A DNA stretch of 64,000 bases from Pyrenochaeta sp. MPI-SDFR-AT-0127. Its lineage: Eukaryota; Ascomycota; Dothideomycetes; Pleosporales; Cucurbitariaceae. The translations under genes were made by a program, and so were the position numbers. Below are positions 22,080 to 33,225 of this stretch, one piece after another. Each line of letters starts with the position of its first letter. Position 1 is the first letter of the stretch. The notes beneath the pieces were generated by a model. It had not been told where the DNA came from and made no database searches. It saw only the letters and a list, made by a program, of their open reading frames with translations. The stretch is from assembly GCA_020747015.1 (NCBI GenBank), contig JAGTJM010000020.1, positions 186,001-250,000 of the forward strand, written 5' to 3'.

Positions 22080-23825
22080 TCACGTGATTCCAATCCGGCC
22101 CACCCCAACTACCGTCCAAAATGCCTCTTCTCTCCTCTCTCTGTCTCCTTTCGAACCCCTCGAGTCTCCTAAACCCCTTTCTTCAGCGTTTATATCTGCC
22201 TCGAATTCAAGGCGCACAAAAATGGGGATCTCGAGCAAGTCATCATCTTCGCCAAAATAATCATCATCTCTATTGCAGCCCGTCTGGCCGAACCCCGTCA
22301 TTGGGCTGAGAAAGCCAGGGACGACTTCGATAGCCACACTGGTCCAGTTACGCCCCTTATCCCAGATTTTACCGGCTTCAATCTGGCCGTCTGCATTGAA
22401 CACTGAGCCGCGGTTCACCGATGATAGAGAAGATGAGAGTGCATCATCCCATACATCTGTGTTTGCACCAACATCAAATTGCGGACAGAGGATGGTTACC
22501 CTTGACTGCACTTTACCTGGGGTTGTACTTGGAGTGGCGAGTGTGACACGAATAGGATCGAAGAGCGGGTTGCTGAGATGAAGAAGAAAGTGCGTGGGTA
22601 CACCAGGTCTTAGCATGTCGTAGTTAAACGGCGATTGCTGGGAGGATGAAACGCTTGAAAACGCAGGTACGGCGACGCCGGCATGTGAAGACGGAAGAGC
22701 ACGAATACTTAGTCGTGGAATATGAGTTAGTGCCAAGAGCTTGATTTTGTACCGTGTCGAAGAGATTTTAGATTCTGGCTTTGATAGAATGTGCCGACAC
22801 GAGCGACATCGTTTGGAGCGCTTCGTGCAAAGCAAAGTCGGGATTGGCCGCAGCTCGTGCTCAAACTGTAAATGAGGTTCGATCTGCGCAAGTTTCTGAT
22901 TAGTTGACACAGTAGTGCTCCATCCGTCCCGCTTGATGCGCTCGATTGCTGCGGTATCCGAGACAGGGTCATGGGTCTTCAAACCCTCAAACACAAAAGC
23001 GGCTTCACGCATCGGAGTTGGTTTGCTGCGCTTTTGCTTCTTCGCACCCGCAGTAGAATACATGTTCATAATTCGAGAGTATGCGGATGGTGAGGAGAAA
23101 TTGAGATCGTGTGCTGAAAATGGGTTGGAGGGGGTCTGAGCATCGACCTGTGACCTATAGAAGGCAGCAAGGTGCGAAAACCATTCGTCGCGACTCGATT
23201 CGTGTTGTTTCGTGAGTCCAGCTTCATCAGAGGCCGAGAGCATGACACCCTCATTTCGCTTCCTAGCAATCGTTTCTCTCCGCCACTCGCGGTCCTTTTC
23301 GCGTTCCTTCTGGGTGGAAATGACTCCACCTCCATTCCCTCTACGAGCTAGTTGTCCATATATGCCAGTGGGTTTTTCAAAGTCGACGCCTGTTTCCACG
23401 GTGCTCCAATGGCAGAACGGACATGCCAGTATATGCCGGTCTCCTGTTGACGGAGGCGCACCCATACTTTCGAGTACATTAACTGTCATTGGTGATATGC
23501 ATACGGGGCAATTGAAGCAATTCCTTGTGCAACGATTTCCATCGCTCTTCACTACGGAGCTCGGCACTTCGAACAGGCAGGCAGGACAAAACCAGTTCAG
23601 CGTCTCTTCGATCACGCATCGCGGGCAGCGAATCTGCTGACAGTCTTCGCAGTATAGTAGGTGTTCGAGCGGGTATAGTGCGTAGTTGGATCGTAAATTT
23701 CGCGGGTCAAAGGTTCGCTCTTCCTCTGCATCGGCAAGCATTTGCGATGCGCGTTTCGTCGAGGTGGTGGTGTTGCTGTCGTAGCAGTCGCACGCGTAGT
23801 ACGTGTAGGGAAATGTCTGCGCCAT
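22080..23825 (-). CDS. Dynactin subunit p62 (DCTN4 family)
   Basis: A single-exon protein of 581 residues, in the normal range for fungal p62. Dynactin p62 sits at the pointed end of the Arp1 filament and helps the dynein-dynactin motor engage cargo. The N-terminus has the Cys-rich zinc-binding region of the family: CDC near residue 13, then YCEDC, CPRC, CPAC, CxxNCFNCPVC up to about residue 110, and CPFC near 140. A coiled, Lys/Arg-rich segment follows at about 170-190, CRSC at about 340, and a beta-rich C-terminal half ends in FWTVVGVGRIGIT. The start ATG lies 233 bp from the ATG of the divergent NDUFAF5-like gene. No intron is needed. Confidence 0.9.
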   Translation of the reverse strand: MAQTFPYTYYACDCYDSNTTTSTKRASQMLADAEEERTFDPRNLRSNYALYPLEHLLYCEDCQQIRCPRCVIEETLNWFCPACLFEVPSSVVKSDGNRCTRNCFNCPVCISPMTVNVLESMGAPPSTGDRHILACPFCHWSTVETGVDFEKPTGIYGQLARRGNGGGVISTQKEREKDREWRRETIARKRNEGVMLSASDEAGLTKQHESSRDEWFSHLAAFYRSQVDAQTPSNPFSAHDLNFSSPSAYSRIMNMYSTAGAKKQKRSKPTPMREAAFVFEGLKTHDPVSDTAAIERIKRDGWSTTVSTNQKLAQIEPHLQFEHELRPIPTLLCTKRSKRCRSCRHILSKPESKISSTRYKIKLLALTHIPRLSIRALPSSHAGVAVPAFSSVSSSQQSPFNYDMLRPGVPTHFLLHLSNPLFDPIRVTLATPSTTPGKVQSRVTILCPQFDVGANTDVWDDALSSSLSSVNRGSVFNADGQIEAGKIWDKGRNWTSVAIEVVPGFLSPMTGFGQTGCNRDDDYFGEDDDLLEIPIFVRLEFEADINAEERGLGDSRGSKGDRERREEAFWTVVGVGRIGIT

Positions 23826-24058
23826 GACAGCGCCACGGTTGCTCTATTGCCCCAGTTGGCGATCCAGTCCTCCAGCGAGACTCAGACGCGAGTTGATCTT
23901 TTGTTGTGGGCGTCGGGAGTGTGGAGGTTGAGGACTCGGGGGAGACAATCGCCGATTGGTGCAAAAGCTCTCGATGTTGACATCACGTCCATCTGCTTGA
24001 GCATGGTCTTGAGACTGCTGATCTGGCTTGTGTAAACCCTTAATCACTTCAGAACAAC
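23826..24058. promoter_or_regulatory. Shared divergent promoter of dynactin p62 and the NDUFAF5-like gene
   Basis: These 233 bp are all that separates the two start codons, so both promoters and leaders must lie here. No clear TATA box or known factor site was recognised. Confidence 0.5.
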
Positions 24059-25168
24059 ATGCCTACATATTCTATCCGCGCATTCATCCCGCCATTAACA
24101 CGACGGTGCATGCCGTTCCAGGCTTTGCGTTGCTATGCTGTCCAAGCTTCCGGAGCGCCCACGCTCGAAATATTCAGCAGCCAGCAGAAATGGCAGCAGA
24201 AAGAACGAGCCGCATCGGATCGCGAAACAAGCAGAAGTGTCGACTATCTCAGAGATGAGGTGGCGTCTCGATTATGTGAGCGCGTGCTTGTGAGACTACC
24301 AATACTGCTTTTTGCACTATCGCTGACGTATGTGCAGGATATCAATCGCCATTTCCCAAAAGTCCTCGACTTCGGTGCAAACGCGTGTAACATAGCTCGT
24401 ATGCTAACATTGCCCTCCGAGGATGCTCCAGACAAAGGCCCTCGATCCGAGCGCATTGGAACACTTGTGGCTGCCGAATCATCCGAGAAGCTCCTTTATC
24501 GAGACGCCGATATGGACTTTAACAAGGAAATTGATATTGTTCGAGAAGTTTTGCCCACCTCTGAGCTGTTGCCGTATGAGGCCAATTCTTTTGATGCCGT
24601 CCTTAGCAGCTTGAGCTTGCATTGGACCAATGATTTACCATCTGTGTTGGCCCAAGCAAACAGCATCCTGAAGCCGGACTGCCCATTTATAGGAGTCATG
24701 ATGGGTGGCGATAGCCTATTTGAGCTGCGAACGGCACTCCAGCTGGCGGAACAGGACCGCCGAGGCGGAGTTGCCACACATACGTCACCCCTTGCGGACG
24801 TACGAGACATCGGTGGCCTGCTACAAAAGGCGGGCTTCAATCTTCTCACAGTTGACGTTGATGATATTATTGTCGACTTCCCGGATATATTTGCTTTGAT
24901 GAAAGATTTACAAGCAATGGGCGAATCAAACGCTGTGCTAGCTCGAGAGAAAGGTGCAATACACCGGGACGTGCTACTAGCTGCGGAAGCTATATACAGG
25001 GAGCTGAATGGAAACCCAGATGGAACTCTCCCAGCAACGTTCCGTTTGATATATATGATCGGTTGGAAGCCAAGCCCTAACCAGGCGAAACCGCTTGAAA
25101 GGGGCACTGGCATGTTCAGCATTAAAGACTATTTGGAGAAGAACAAGGCAAAGGAAGATAAAGACTAA
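24059..25168 (+). CDS. NDUFAF5-like mitochondrial complex I assembly factor (methyltransferase fold)
   Basis: Exons 24059-24289 and 24338-25168 give 353 residues. The 48-bp intron (GTGAGA to TGTGCAG, branch GCTGAC) is a multiple of three, so the unspliced frame also stays open. I spliced it because VRLPILLFALSLTYVQ breaks a conserved stretch, and RLCERVL joins well to DINRHFPKVLDFG. The Arg-rich N-terminus (about residues 1-35) looks like a mitochondrial presequence. The SAM-binding core has VLDFGANACNIA, FDAVLSSLSLHWTNDLP and FIGVMMGGDSLFELR. NDUFAF5 proteins hydroxylate an Arg of the complex I subunit NDUFS7 early in assembly; that role is inferred from the family. Start at the ATG in GAACAACATGCC. 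Confidence 0.85.
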   Translation: MPTYSIRAFIPPLTRRCMPFQALRCYAVQASGAPTLEIFSSQQKWQQKERAASDRETSRSVDYLRDEVASRLCERVLVRLPILLFALSLTYVQDINRHFPKVLDFGANACNIARMLTLPSEDAPDKGPRSERIGTLVAAESSEKLLYRDADMDFNKEIDIVREVLPTSELLPYEANSFDAVLSSLSLHWTNDLPSVLAQANSILKPDCPFIGVMMGGDSLFELRTALQLAEQDRRGGVATHTSPLADVRDIGGLLQKAGFNLLTVDVDDIIVDFPDIFALMKDLQAMGESNAVLAREKGAIHRDVLLAAEAIYRELNGNPDGTLPATFRLIYMIGWKPSPNQAKPLERGTGMFSIKDYLEKNKAKEDKD

Positions 25169-25568
25169 AAATTCTCTCATCTTAAGAAGTACCAAGCAAA
25201 TTCACATGAGAAAAAATTTATAATTTTTCGAGATTGTCATTCACTTTTAGGTTGAGACGTATGAAAATACCGAAAGGATCGAATGTACATCCAATGTAAG
25301 ATACCTTTGCCTTCTTCAAGTCATCACGGGTCTTTGACAGTAGACGAGAAAAAAAAAGACAACGGATTTGGATTTGAGTCTTCAGGGCGACTAGGATGAT
25401 TGAGGAAAGAGCGCTAGGAGAGCGCATACCAATGACGTCACCTTTCATTATCTGAACGCTCTTGGTATTTGCTCTAGTAAGTCCATTCAACACTACTATT
25501 GCGATCGGAATCCTTCAGCTATGATACGCTCTAGATAGCATCGAGATAGATTACTGTACGCACTGATA

Positions 25569-26303
25569 ATGGGCGTTTCTGTAGGACTTTTCTCGCTTGC
25601 CATCCTCCATGCGGGCTACCTAGCCCAGCTCTGCTTCCGCCAACCTAGCAGTAAGAAGATCTTAACACCTTCCGAGTCACGAATTATATGGTATGCCGTC
25701 TCGCCTGACAATATGGTCGTTGTACGGATTGCCACTGTGTGTCTTTGTTCCTACCACGCACTTGTTTCCCTGGCCATTGCCCAAACGCCGTTCGACAGCG
25801 ATCAAGTGCTCCATCGGATATGCCCAGTACTGGAGTATCTGGACATGTCACTTTTTACATGGTCAAATCAGACTGTCTGGCCTCTGGTGCTGCTCTATTT
25901 AGGGTGTTACGCCAGATTCCAAGCATATACTCAGCTCGGCTCGAATTTCACGTACCGCCTTGCTAAACCAGACGACCTGGTCTCAGATGGCTTATATGCG
26001 TATGTGCGACATCCGTCATACAGTGGTCTTTTTTGCGTCTTGATAGCACTGTATACTCTTTTCCTCAATCAACACGGCTTGGTCAGCTGTTGGCTACCAG
26101 CAATCAGCCCTTCACTTGGTCGTGCGCTGGTCGTTGATACAAAGTTCAGATGTTTGCTCCCTGTAATTGGCTTTAGTATGGTAACATGGCTAATTATGGT
26201 CAAGCGAGTGCAAGAGGAGGAGCAGATGATGGAGCAGAAGTTTGGACAAAGATGGCGGCAGTATTGCGTCAAGACGAAGAAGTTCATTCCGTTTTTATTG
26301 TGA
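25569..26303 (+). CDS. Isoprenylcysteine carboxyl methyltransferase (ICMT/Ste14) family protein
   Basis: A 244-residue multi-pass membrane protein without introns. The C-terminal half carries the ICMT signature: LGSNFTYRLA, then DGLYAYVRHPSYSG (about residues 135-152), and near the end RVQEEEQMMEQKFG followed by the Trp/Tyr pair (RWRQY). The RHP motif binds the S-adenosylmethionine end, and the EE pair is typical of the family. Predicted membrane segments lie near residues 5-22, 50-72, 105-116, 151-168 and 195-211. ICMT enzymes methylate the prenylated C-terminal Cys of CaaX proteins in the ER. This one is shorter in motif context than Ste14 proper, so it may act on another substrate. The start ATG follows 400 bp of gene-free sequence. 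Confidence 0.85.
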   Translation: MGVSVGLFSLAILHAGYLAQLCFRQPSSKKILTPSESRIIWYAVSPDNMVVVRIATVCLCSYHALVSLAIAQTPFDSDQVLHRICPVLEYLDMSLFTWSNQTVWPLVLLYLGCYARFQAYTQLGSNFTYRLAKPDDLVSDGLYAYVRHPSYSGLFCVLIALYTLFLNQHGLVSCWLPAISPSLGRALVVDTKFRCLLPVIGFSMVTWLIMVKRVQEEEQMMEQKFGQRWRQYCVKTKKFIPFLL

Positions 26304-27668
26304 AGGTCGAGTGGGAAAGGTGGAACGGCAGGAATTGGAAAGAACTAGTGTGTCTCTACACTGTACGAACAGTGCCTTCCAGGAAAGAATAGTATGCGGT
26401 GGCATTTGCTAGGAAAGAGCTAGAGGTTGTTGTTGTTTTGCAACTAGTCAGAGCATCTCGTTGGTGAGCATGTATGGACTGGACGTCGCTTTGTTGGCTT
26501 CACGAGAGTCTGTGCATGTAGATAGAGATGCTACTGTATGGTTCCCGGCCGATTCAACGACTTTGAGGACTGAGCCAGTTCACTACTTCTATTGGGCGAA
26601 ATAGTCTTATTTGTTTACGTCTCTAACAGCAACGTAGCCTAGAAGCTGCAGTGTTCAATGCATTGGTCTGATGCACCAGGAACAAGTGTGTGTGGATTAT
26701 AGACAGCTAGCCTGGGCTCAACGAGTGCTAATTTGGGAGCCCCCAGTCGCGAGTTCTGTCATGGTTAATCGGATCTAGTGCTCGGCCTCGGAAGGAAAAA
26801 CATCAAAGAGGTTAGTACAATATGCAGAAAACCAATAGGCTAGGGGGGGTTCTCGACTGAGCATTGATGGCCCTGGAAATATTCAATAAACTATACAAGC
26901 TGCACTAGATTTCTCCGGAGGGGTTGGGTGAATGCTTTCTCAGTGACATGGGTTCATGGTTGAGGAGATGGCATCTCGCTGCGCTGGGGTTGAGGCGCCG
27001 TTAGCCGAAATGATGAGGCGGAGATGCGTGCCGTGGTGCGATTGGCGGCATAACGTTCGTGCTCTCGCCCTTTAGGCACCAGACTCGGTCGAGATCAGGC
27101 CCATGGTGGCAAAGGAGCGAGTGTAGCTACTTGGATACGTTTGCTAAGTAGCAGTCGAGTACGCAACAGTTGACCAACGAATACTTTCTCGTCAACTCTG
27201 GACAACCTCCAACCACCACTAGCGCCATGCGTCATGGCCTCGGAAGCTCATCCTAGCCTCATGGCCCAAGCTCCTCAGCTCATGCTCCCCACGAGTTTGC
27301 TTATGGAAACGCTCATCTCCCAACGGTATTGTAGCGCCTGCGGTCCCTGCTGCGCTTTCCCAATTGAAGACTGCTCCCATTGATCCAATCCCTCGAGTCT
27401 TCGGTGACGGTGTTTGCAGCCTCTTCCCACCTCTTGGGCGTTGCCTTTTTACATCTCGGGAGCTCCTGCATGCCTAGCGATATTGCCGCCGCCGCCTCGC
27501 CTTCGGTACAACTGCACGCTGCGATCGGCGCCAACTCCAACTGCTCGCTGCGGGGAAGCCACCGCAAAACAGCTAGCATCCTCTCATTTGACTAGACACC
27601 TTGGCCACTATAACCCTCCTTCATCCTGCTGCGGAGCTCATCGTTGTTTTTACCGTCAGCGCCGCAAA
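26304..27668. other. 1.4-kb intergenic region, promoter and leader of glycogenin
   Basis: No coding signal stands out. Short frames at 27313-27761 on both strands overlap one another and the start of the glycogenin gene. The last 200 bp before the ATG are pyrimidine-rich, as is common in fungal leaders. Confidence 0.5.
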
Positions 27669-30600
27669 ATGGCACGACCACTAGAAGATGTCTACTGCAC
27701 AGTAAGCTTCCCGATTGTGGTACAAGCACGCGAGCTAATTCGTCTCTCCAGCTTCTCATGAGCGATTCCTACCTCCCAGGCGCTGCCGTCCTCGCACATT
27801 CCCTGCGCGATGCGGGTACCAAGAAGAAGCTGGCTGTTCTTATTACGCTCGAGTCGCTTTCTGCCGAAACCATAACAGAACTCAAGACGCTTTACGACTA
27901 CCTGATACCAGTCGAGCGCATACGCAACCCCAATCCTGCCAACCTCTACGTCATGGGGCGGCCCGACCTGTCCTTTGCCTTCACCAAGATTGCATTGTGG
28001 AGACAGACGCAGTTTCGAAAAATCGTCTATCTCGATGCAGACGTGGTGGCTCTTAGGGCCTTGGACGAGCTGTTCGACATTGAGACACCCTTTGCTGCCG
28101 CGCCAGATATTGGCTGGCCAGATGCATTCAACAGTGGTGTCATGGTGATTACGCCGGACATGGGCGAGTATTGGGCTTTGCAGACCATGGCAGCTACTGG
28201 AGACAGTTTCGATGGCGCGGATCAAGGTCTTTTGAACCAGTACTTTGAGCATCGCCCGTGGCAACGTCTGAAGTTCACCTACAATTGCACGCCAAATGCC
28301 GAGTACCAGTGGGAGCCGGCGTATCGCTATCATAAGAGCGACATTAGGGCTGTTCACTTTATTGGTAAAAACAAGCCTTGGTCTGCTCAACGTTCCCGCG
28401 GATCTGGTGTCTATGGCGAACTCTTGGCTCGGTGGTGGGCGGTCTTTGACAGACATCTGAGACAGCCTCCATCTCGAGGCCCGAATGTCCAGAGTGAAGC
28501 ACAGAACATCGAAAGTGGTGTCCCTCCCTCTGTTCCGGTTCCTGACATTTTTGTTGAGCCTGAGGCCCTTGTTACTACCACTGAAACGCCTTTTACTGAA
28601 CCTGGCGAAGTGGCGGAGAATATTGACCAGGGACTAGTAGAGCCAACTCCAACCGTACAACAACGCAAGTTTTCTGCTCCTGAGATGGAGTGGGACGCGA
28701 CTCGGTGTGCAACTTTCTTATCCACCATTGTATCATGCTAACCCCAGTAGATTTGAACCACCAGTGCAATCAAAGCCCGAGGCTGCCAACTTCCCGAGTC
28801 AGACGTACACTTTTAGCGATAGTCATACGCTCTTTAAGGCGCCACAGGCCTATCCAGACCCTCCGAAAGACATGTGGTACAAAGTGCCCGAGTCGCGACC
28901 CAAGCCAGCCGAAAAGCCTAAACCAATTTTTCCATGGGAGCAAGAACCCGAGAGACCTAAGGCTACGCGTGTCTTTGCTGAGGACCTACCGCCAGAGCCA
29001 ACGCCAGCTCCTGCAGTATCTTCACCAGTACATGCGTTCTCTACAGTACACTATCAAGATGAACTTGAGACAGCGCCGGCGGGGGCAGATGTGGGGGTCA
29101 CAAGTCCGGACAGCATCTCCTCTCCGAAGTCTGCTGACGAACAATGGCAGGCCTTCCAGCAGAGTAATGTTAACGCGTGGGACAGTGTACCAGGTATCGA
29201 AACTTACGTGCGCGCCATTATGGAGTCGCATGGAAGGCGTGGCAAAACACAGATCCTTCATCAGGTAACCGGAACCGAAGATCTTAGTTCGCCCCTACTA
29301 GAACGGAGGAATCGCCGAGAGAGCCTTATTCTTACAGACTTTCCGTCGGCCGTAGAACGGCCAAGCCTTCCTGTCACACCAGCACCTGTTAGACGTCCTA
29401 CGTTCTGGGGTGGAGAAAGGGACGAGGCGGGCGAGCTTCCGGCGGCAGAGGGTGTGCCAGACCAAACTGAGTGGGTATGTCCGCAATGCGGTTTTTTCTC
29501 TGTCAACGCGTCTGATTTCCAACATCGTCGCGAGTCGCTTGCGTCTGTTACGACAGCTGTAGTAACTCCTCTTCCCTCCGCTTTTCCTGCGATGTTATCC
29601 AATGTCAGCCCTGCAAAAGAAGAGGCATCGACGGTATCCAAAGCTAGATTTCTAGTCGATCAACCACCGAGCCCGCCTACATTAAGTTCTGCGAAGAATG
29701 TAGCAAAGACAGTCACACCGCCATCGCCACCAAGTCTTCATCCACGAAGTGGCCTTAGCCCCAGCGGGGTTCCATTGGCGTCATTGACCCGCCCTGAACT
29801 TTTTGCCTCGCAAACGCATTCCTCTGGCTTCTTCAGTTCATCTATGTCTTTAGTGGACGGTTTGCGTCAGAGTCCAGTTGCTAAATCATCCGCCTCAACC
29901 TTCTTGTCCGTGTCAAACAACGAAAGCTGACTTGGTCTGCGTTTTAAGAACCCCAACGAGCAGCTCGAGCAGCTTCGACGATCGTCCCTCGTCGAATTCG
30001 AACACTTGAAGAAAGATGAACATCCAAACCCACCACTGCGAGCACTGCCAGAGCATTCGACTATGATAGAAGAGGCCGATGGCCAGCATATGCAACTTCA
30101 TCGAGGCGGATCTTCGTCCGCAGTAGTTAGCCTCGAAGGATCCACTGACAGGAGCCAGCAGACATCTGCTCCAGCAGCTTCGCTCAGCAAGCCTTCTTCC
30201 ACTGAGCATCACTCCCTAAATCGTGTCACCAAAGGGGCATCTACAGACGACCAGCTCAAAGGACAGCAGACTGCTATAAGGGAACAGAGTGGAGATAATC
30301 CCGTACAGCAGCCACCTGCTCCATCGTTAGATCCAACGCAAACTCCTGAAGCACGTGGCATTGCAGGTTACGACTTTGCGACTGTCTCTGAGAAGGGTAA
30401 CATGAGCCAAGGCCCATTCACGAGCGAAGGCCTCTTCACCACCACCTTAATGTCTGCCAGAGACTCTTCTGCGGAACAAAGCTCGTCTGATCAAGCGGTG
30501 AACAAGCTGTCTAGCTCGACATATCAGGACTCATCGTCGACACAGCCGTACACCTCCCAACAACGATCGTTCTCAACAAGTCAGCAGGTACAAGCTGGCA

Positions 30601-30731
30601 AAACGACGTTCAACTTGCCAATTTTTGGGGATGAGAGCTCTAGGGATCACAGGGCTGGCGAAGAGGAGATACTGAGTCCCACACAGCCTGGAGGTGAGGG
30701 CGACGAGAGGAAGGGACATGGTCTCTTCTAG
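27669..30731 (+). CDS. Glycogenin (glycogen initiator glucosyltransferase, GT8)
   Basis: Exons: 27669-27701, 27752-28704, then from 28751 to the stop at 30729-30731. Introns of 50 bp (27702-27751) and 46 bp (28705-28750, branch GCTAAC) join MARPLEDVYCT to LLMSDSYLPGAAVLAHSL, and WDAT to RFEPP. Glycogenin self-glucosylates and primes glycogen synthesis in the cytosol. The GT8 domain (about residues 8-270) has DLSFAFTKIALWR, KIVYLDADVV with the metal-binding DAD at 106-108, FNSGVMV, DQGLLNQYF and HFIGKNKPW. A long Pro/Ser-rich linker follows, then a late conserved block (NPNEQLEQLRRSSLVEFEHL). An in-frame TGA at 29928-29930 interrupts the frame before that block. Either a 72-bp intron (29877-29948, GTTGCT to TTTTAAG, branch GCTGAC) removes it or the gene is shortened there. 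Intact length would be about 964 residues. Confidence 0.85.
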
Positions 30732-31454
30732 TAAGAGATTTTTACTGCTCCATTTTGCATGCTTGACGCGAGTAATGTTTTGTTGTTAATGTCAGGAAGA
30801 GTTTTGTCTTGACTTGTTCATGTCTTTTGTACAGTTTCATCCCCTCAACATGCTCTAATGTATCATAAGCTTCCTTTGTCGTTAAGGTGATTTTATGCGC
30901 AAGTCTTGTCTGCTGTTGCATTAGCATTGCATAGCGATCCATTTACCGCCCCTTTTCGGTCTTGATGTCTTGTTCTTGCGGTGGATCTGTGAAAGAAGGA
31001 GATGTTGGTCCTGCAGTAGAAGCATATAAATCCACAAGGTAGTGTGTATGAAGATGCTTTCCCAGCGTGTGGACACGACCCGACGACACTACGTGACAGG
31101 CTGCAAGATAAATCATTCAAGCTTGGGCCAGGGCCAGGGCCCACAATCCAGAGCTTTGTTGATCTGTTGAAAGACGTGCGCCGCTGCCACAGCCTTGGAC
31201 ATGCCACCATGCTGCCCCGCCATGTGCCCCTCCCCACCTTGCTGCTTCGAGCAGAAGCATTTGCCCACGCACACTCACCTTCCCGTTTAACACGAGCTGA
31301 TCATCCGCGAATAAGCGCGACACGCATTCACCGTAGCCTGCTCCCTTTTACATTGACACGGCCATTTGCACACTTCCATCGACGCCGTAACCAGTACACT
31401 CCTCGTCGAAGATCACACGCAGCCTGGCCTTACTTGTACAAACGCTTCGACAAG
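30732..31454. other. Intergenic region and leader of the M20 dipeptidase gene
   Basis: The left part holds the glycogenin 3' flank. The right part, from 31209, is open in frame with the dipeptidase and could encode an N-terminal extension (see findings). No other gene is supported. Confidence 0.5.
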
Positions 31455-32947
31455 ATGCCACATCTCGACCCATACTTCAAGCAGGTGGACAGCTTGCAGG
31501 ACAAATTCATCGAGCGGCTGAGAGAGGCAGTAGCCATTCCAAGTATCAGCTCCGAGGACCAGAGGAGACCCGATGTTGTCAAGGTAGACACCTCAAGTTG
31601 CATTTTCATAGACGCCATGACTGGTGGCTAACGATGGCGAGCTAGATGGGCCACTGGCTGGCGGCCCAGATCAAAGCATTGGGAGGGACCGTAGAGCTCC
31701 GTGAGCTTGGAAAGCAGCCTGGTCGCGAGCATCTCGACCTTCCGCCCTGCCTCCTTGGCCGCTATGGAGACGACCCGAAGAAGCCCAACGTTCTCGTGTA
31801 CGGTCACTACGATGTGCAGCCTGCCAACAAGTCGGACGGCTGGGCAACAGACCCCTTCACGCTAAGTATCGACGACAAGGGCCGCATGTACGGACGTGGT
31901 AGCACGGATGACAAGGGCCCCGTCCTCGGATGGCTAAACGCTATCGAAGCCCACCAAAAAGCCGGCGTCGAGTTACCAGTCAACCTCATCATGTGCTTCG
32001 AAGGCATGGAAGAGAATGGCTCCGAAGGCTTGGACGACACTATCCGCGCGGAAGCGAACAATTTTTTCAAGGATGCAGATGTAGTTTGCATTTCGGACAA
32101 TTACTGGCTGGGAACAGAGAAGCCTTGCCTGACATATGGCGTCCGTGGATGCAATTACTACCAAGTCGAGATCTCTGGTCCGGGGCAAGATTTACATTCT
32201 GGTGTCTATGGTGGCATGACTCATGAGCCCATGACCGACCTAGTCCGCATCATGAACTCGTTTGTCGATCCAGATGGTACTATTCTCATCAAAGGTATCG
32301 ACGACCTCGTTGCTCCCCTTACTGAGGAAGAGGCTGCCCTTTACCCTCCAATCGCTTTCACAATGAACGATCTGAAGGAGTCGTTAGGAGGAGAAGTCTC
32401 AATTCACGCCAATAAAGAGGACGCACTGAAGCACAAGATGCGGTATCCTTCGCTATCACTGCACGGTATCGAGGGCGCTTTCTATTCAGAGGGCGCCAAG
32501 ACCGTCATTCCAGCCAAGGTCATTGGAAAGTTCTCTATCCGTACTGTGCCAAACATGGAAATCGACCCTGTGACCAAGCTTGTCGAGAAGCATGTCAACG
32601 ACGAGTTTGCAAAGCTGAAGTCAAAGAATAAGTTGAAGTTCAGCGTTGTGCACTGCGGAAAGTGGTGGGTCGAGGACCCAAATCATCCCAACTACACGGC
32701 TGCTGCAAAGGCAGTAGAAAGAGTCTTTGGTGTCAAGCCCGACATGACCAGAGAAGGTGGTAGCATTCCAGTCACGCTCACGTTCCAAGAGGAACTTAAG
32801 AAGAACGTGCTATTGCTACCAATGGGTAGCTCAACAGATGCCGCTCACTCAATTAACGAAAAGTTAGACAAGAGGAACTATATTGAGGGCACTAAGTTAC
32901 TAGGCGCATATCTGCACTACGTCGCGGGAGAGTTGAAGCGCGACTAG
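31455..32947 (+). CDS. Cys-Gly metallodipeptidase, M20 family (DUG1/CNDP type)
   Basis: Exons 31455-31583 and 31646-32947 give 476 residues, close to yeast DUG1 (481). The 62-bp intron (GTAGAC to GCTAG, branch GCTAAC) joins RRPDVVK to MGHWLAAQIK. Metal and catalytic residues of the M20A family are visible: H97 and D99 in VLVYGHYDVQP, the GRGSTDDKGP segment (D131/D132), E165/E166 in FEGMEENGSEG, and the late His in AAHSIN. The DLHSGVYGG and GSIPVTLTF segments are also typical. In fungi this enzyme splits Cys-Gly and other dipeptides in glutathione turnover, in the cytosol. The start MPHLDPYF matches the usual N-terminus of the family, but the frame is open upstream to 31044. Confidence 0.92.
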
Positions 32948-33225
32948 ATCCCTTCAGAGTGCATTATCGAGAGCATCAGGAGGGCGGAGCGGGATACCAT
33001 CTGCAGCTGTATTGTGCAAGCCTTTAAAATGATCAAGAGATAACCATCTGCATTGCACATTCATATCGTGTGGTTTGTTGTGTAAAAAACTTGCCACTAC
33101 GACGTTGCCCGTCTTCAGCTCTGACCATGTTCGGAACGGAAAAACTTGAAAAGGTTGGCATATCTCCAACGAAACAACCTTTTCGTCGCCGTCTCTCAGC
33201 CCGACCTCATATATTCAGTCGCACA

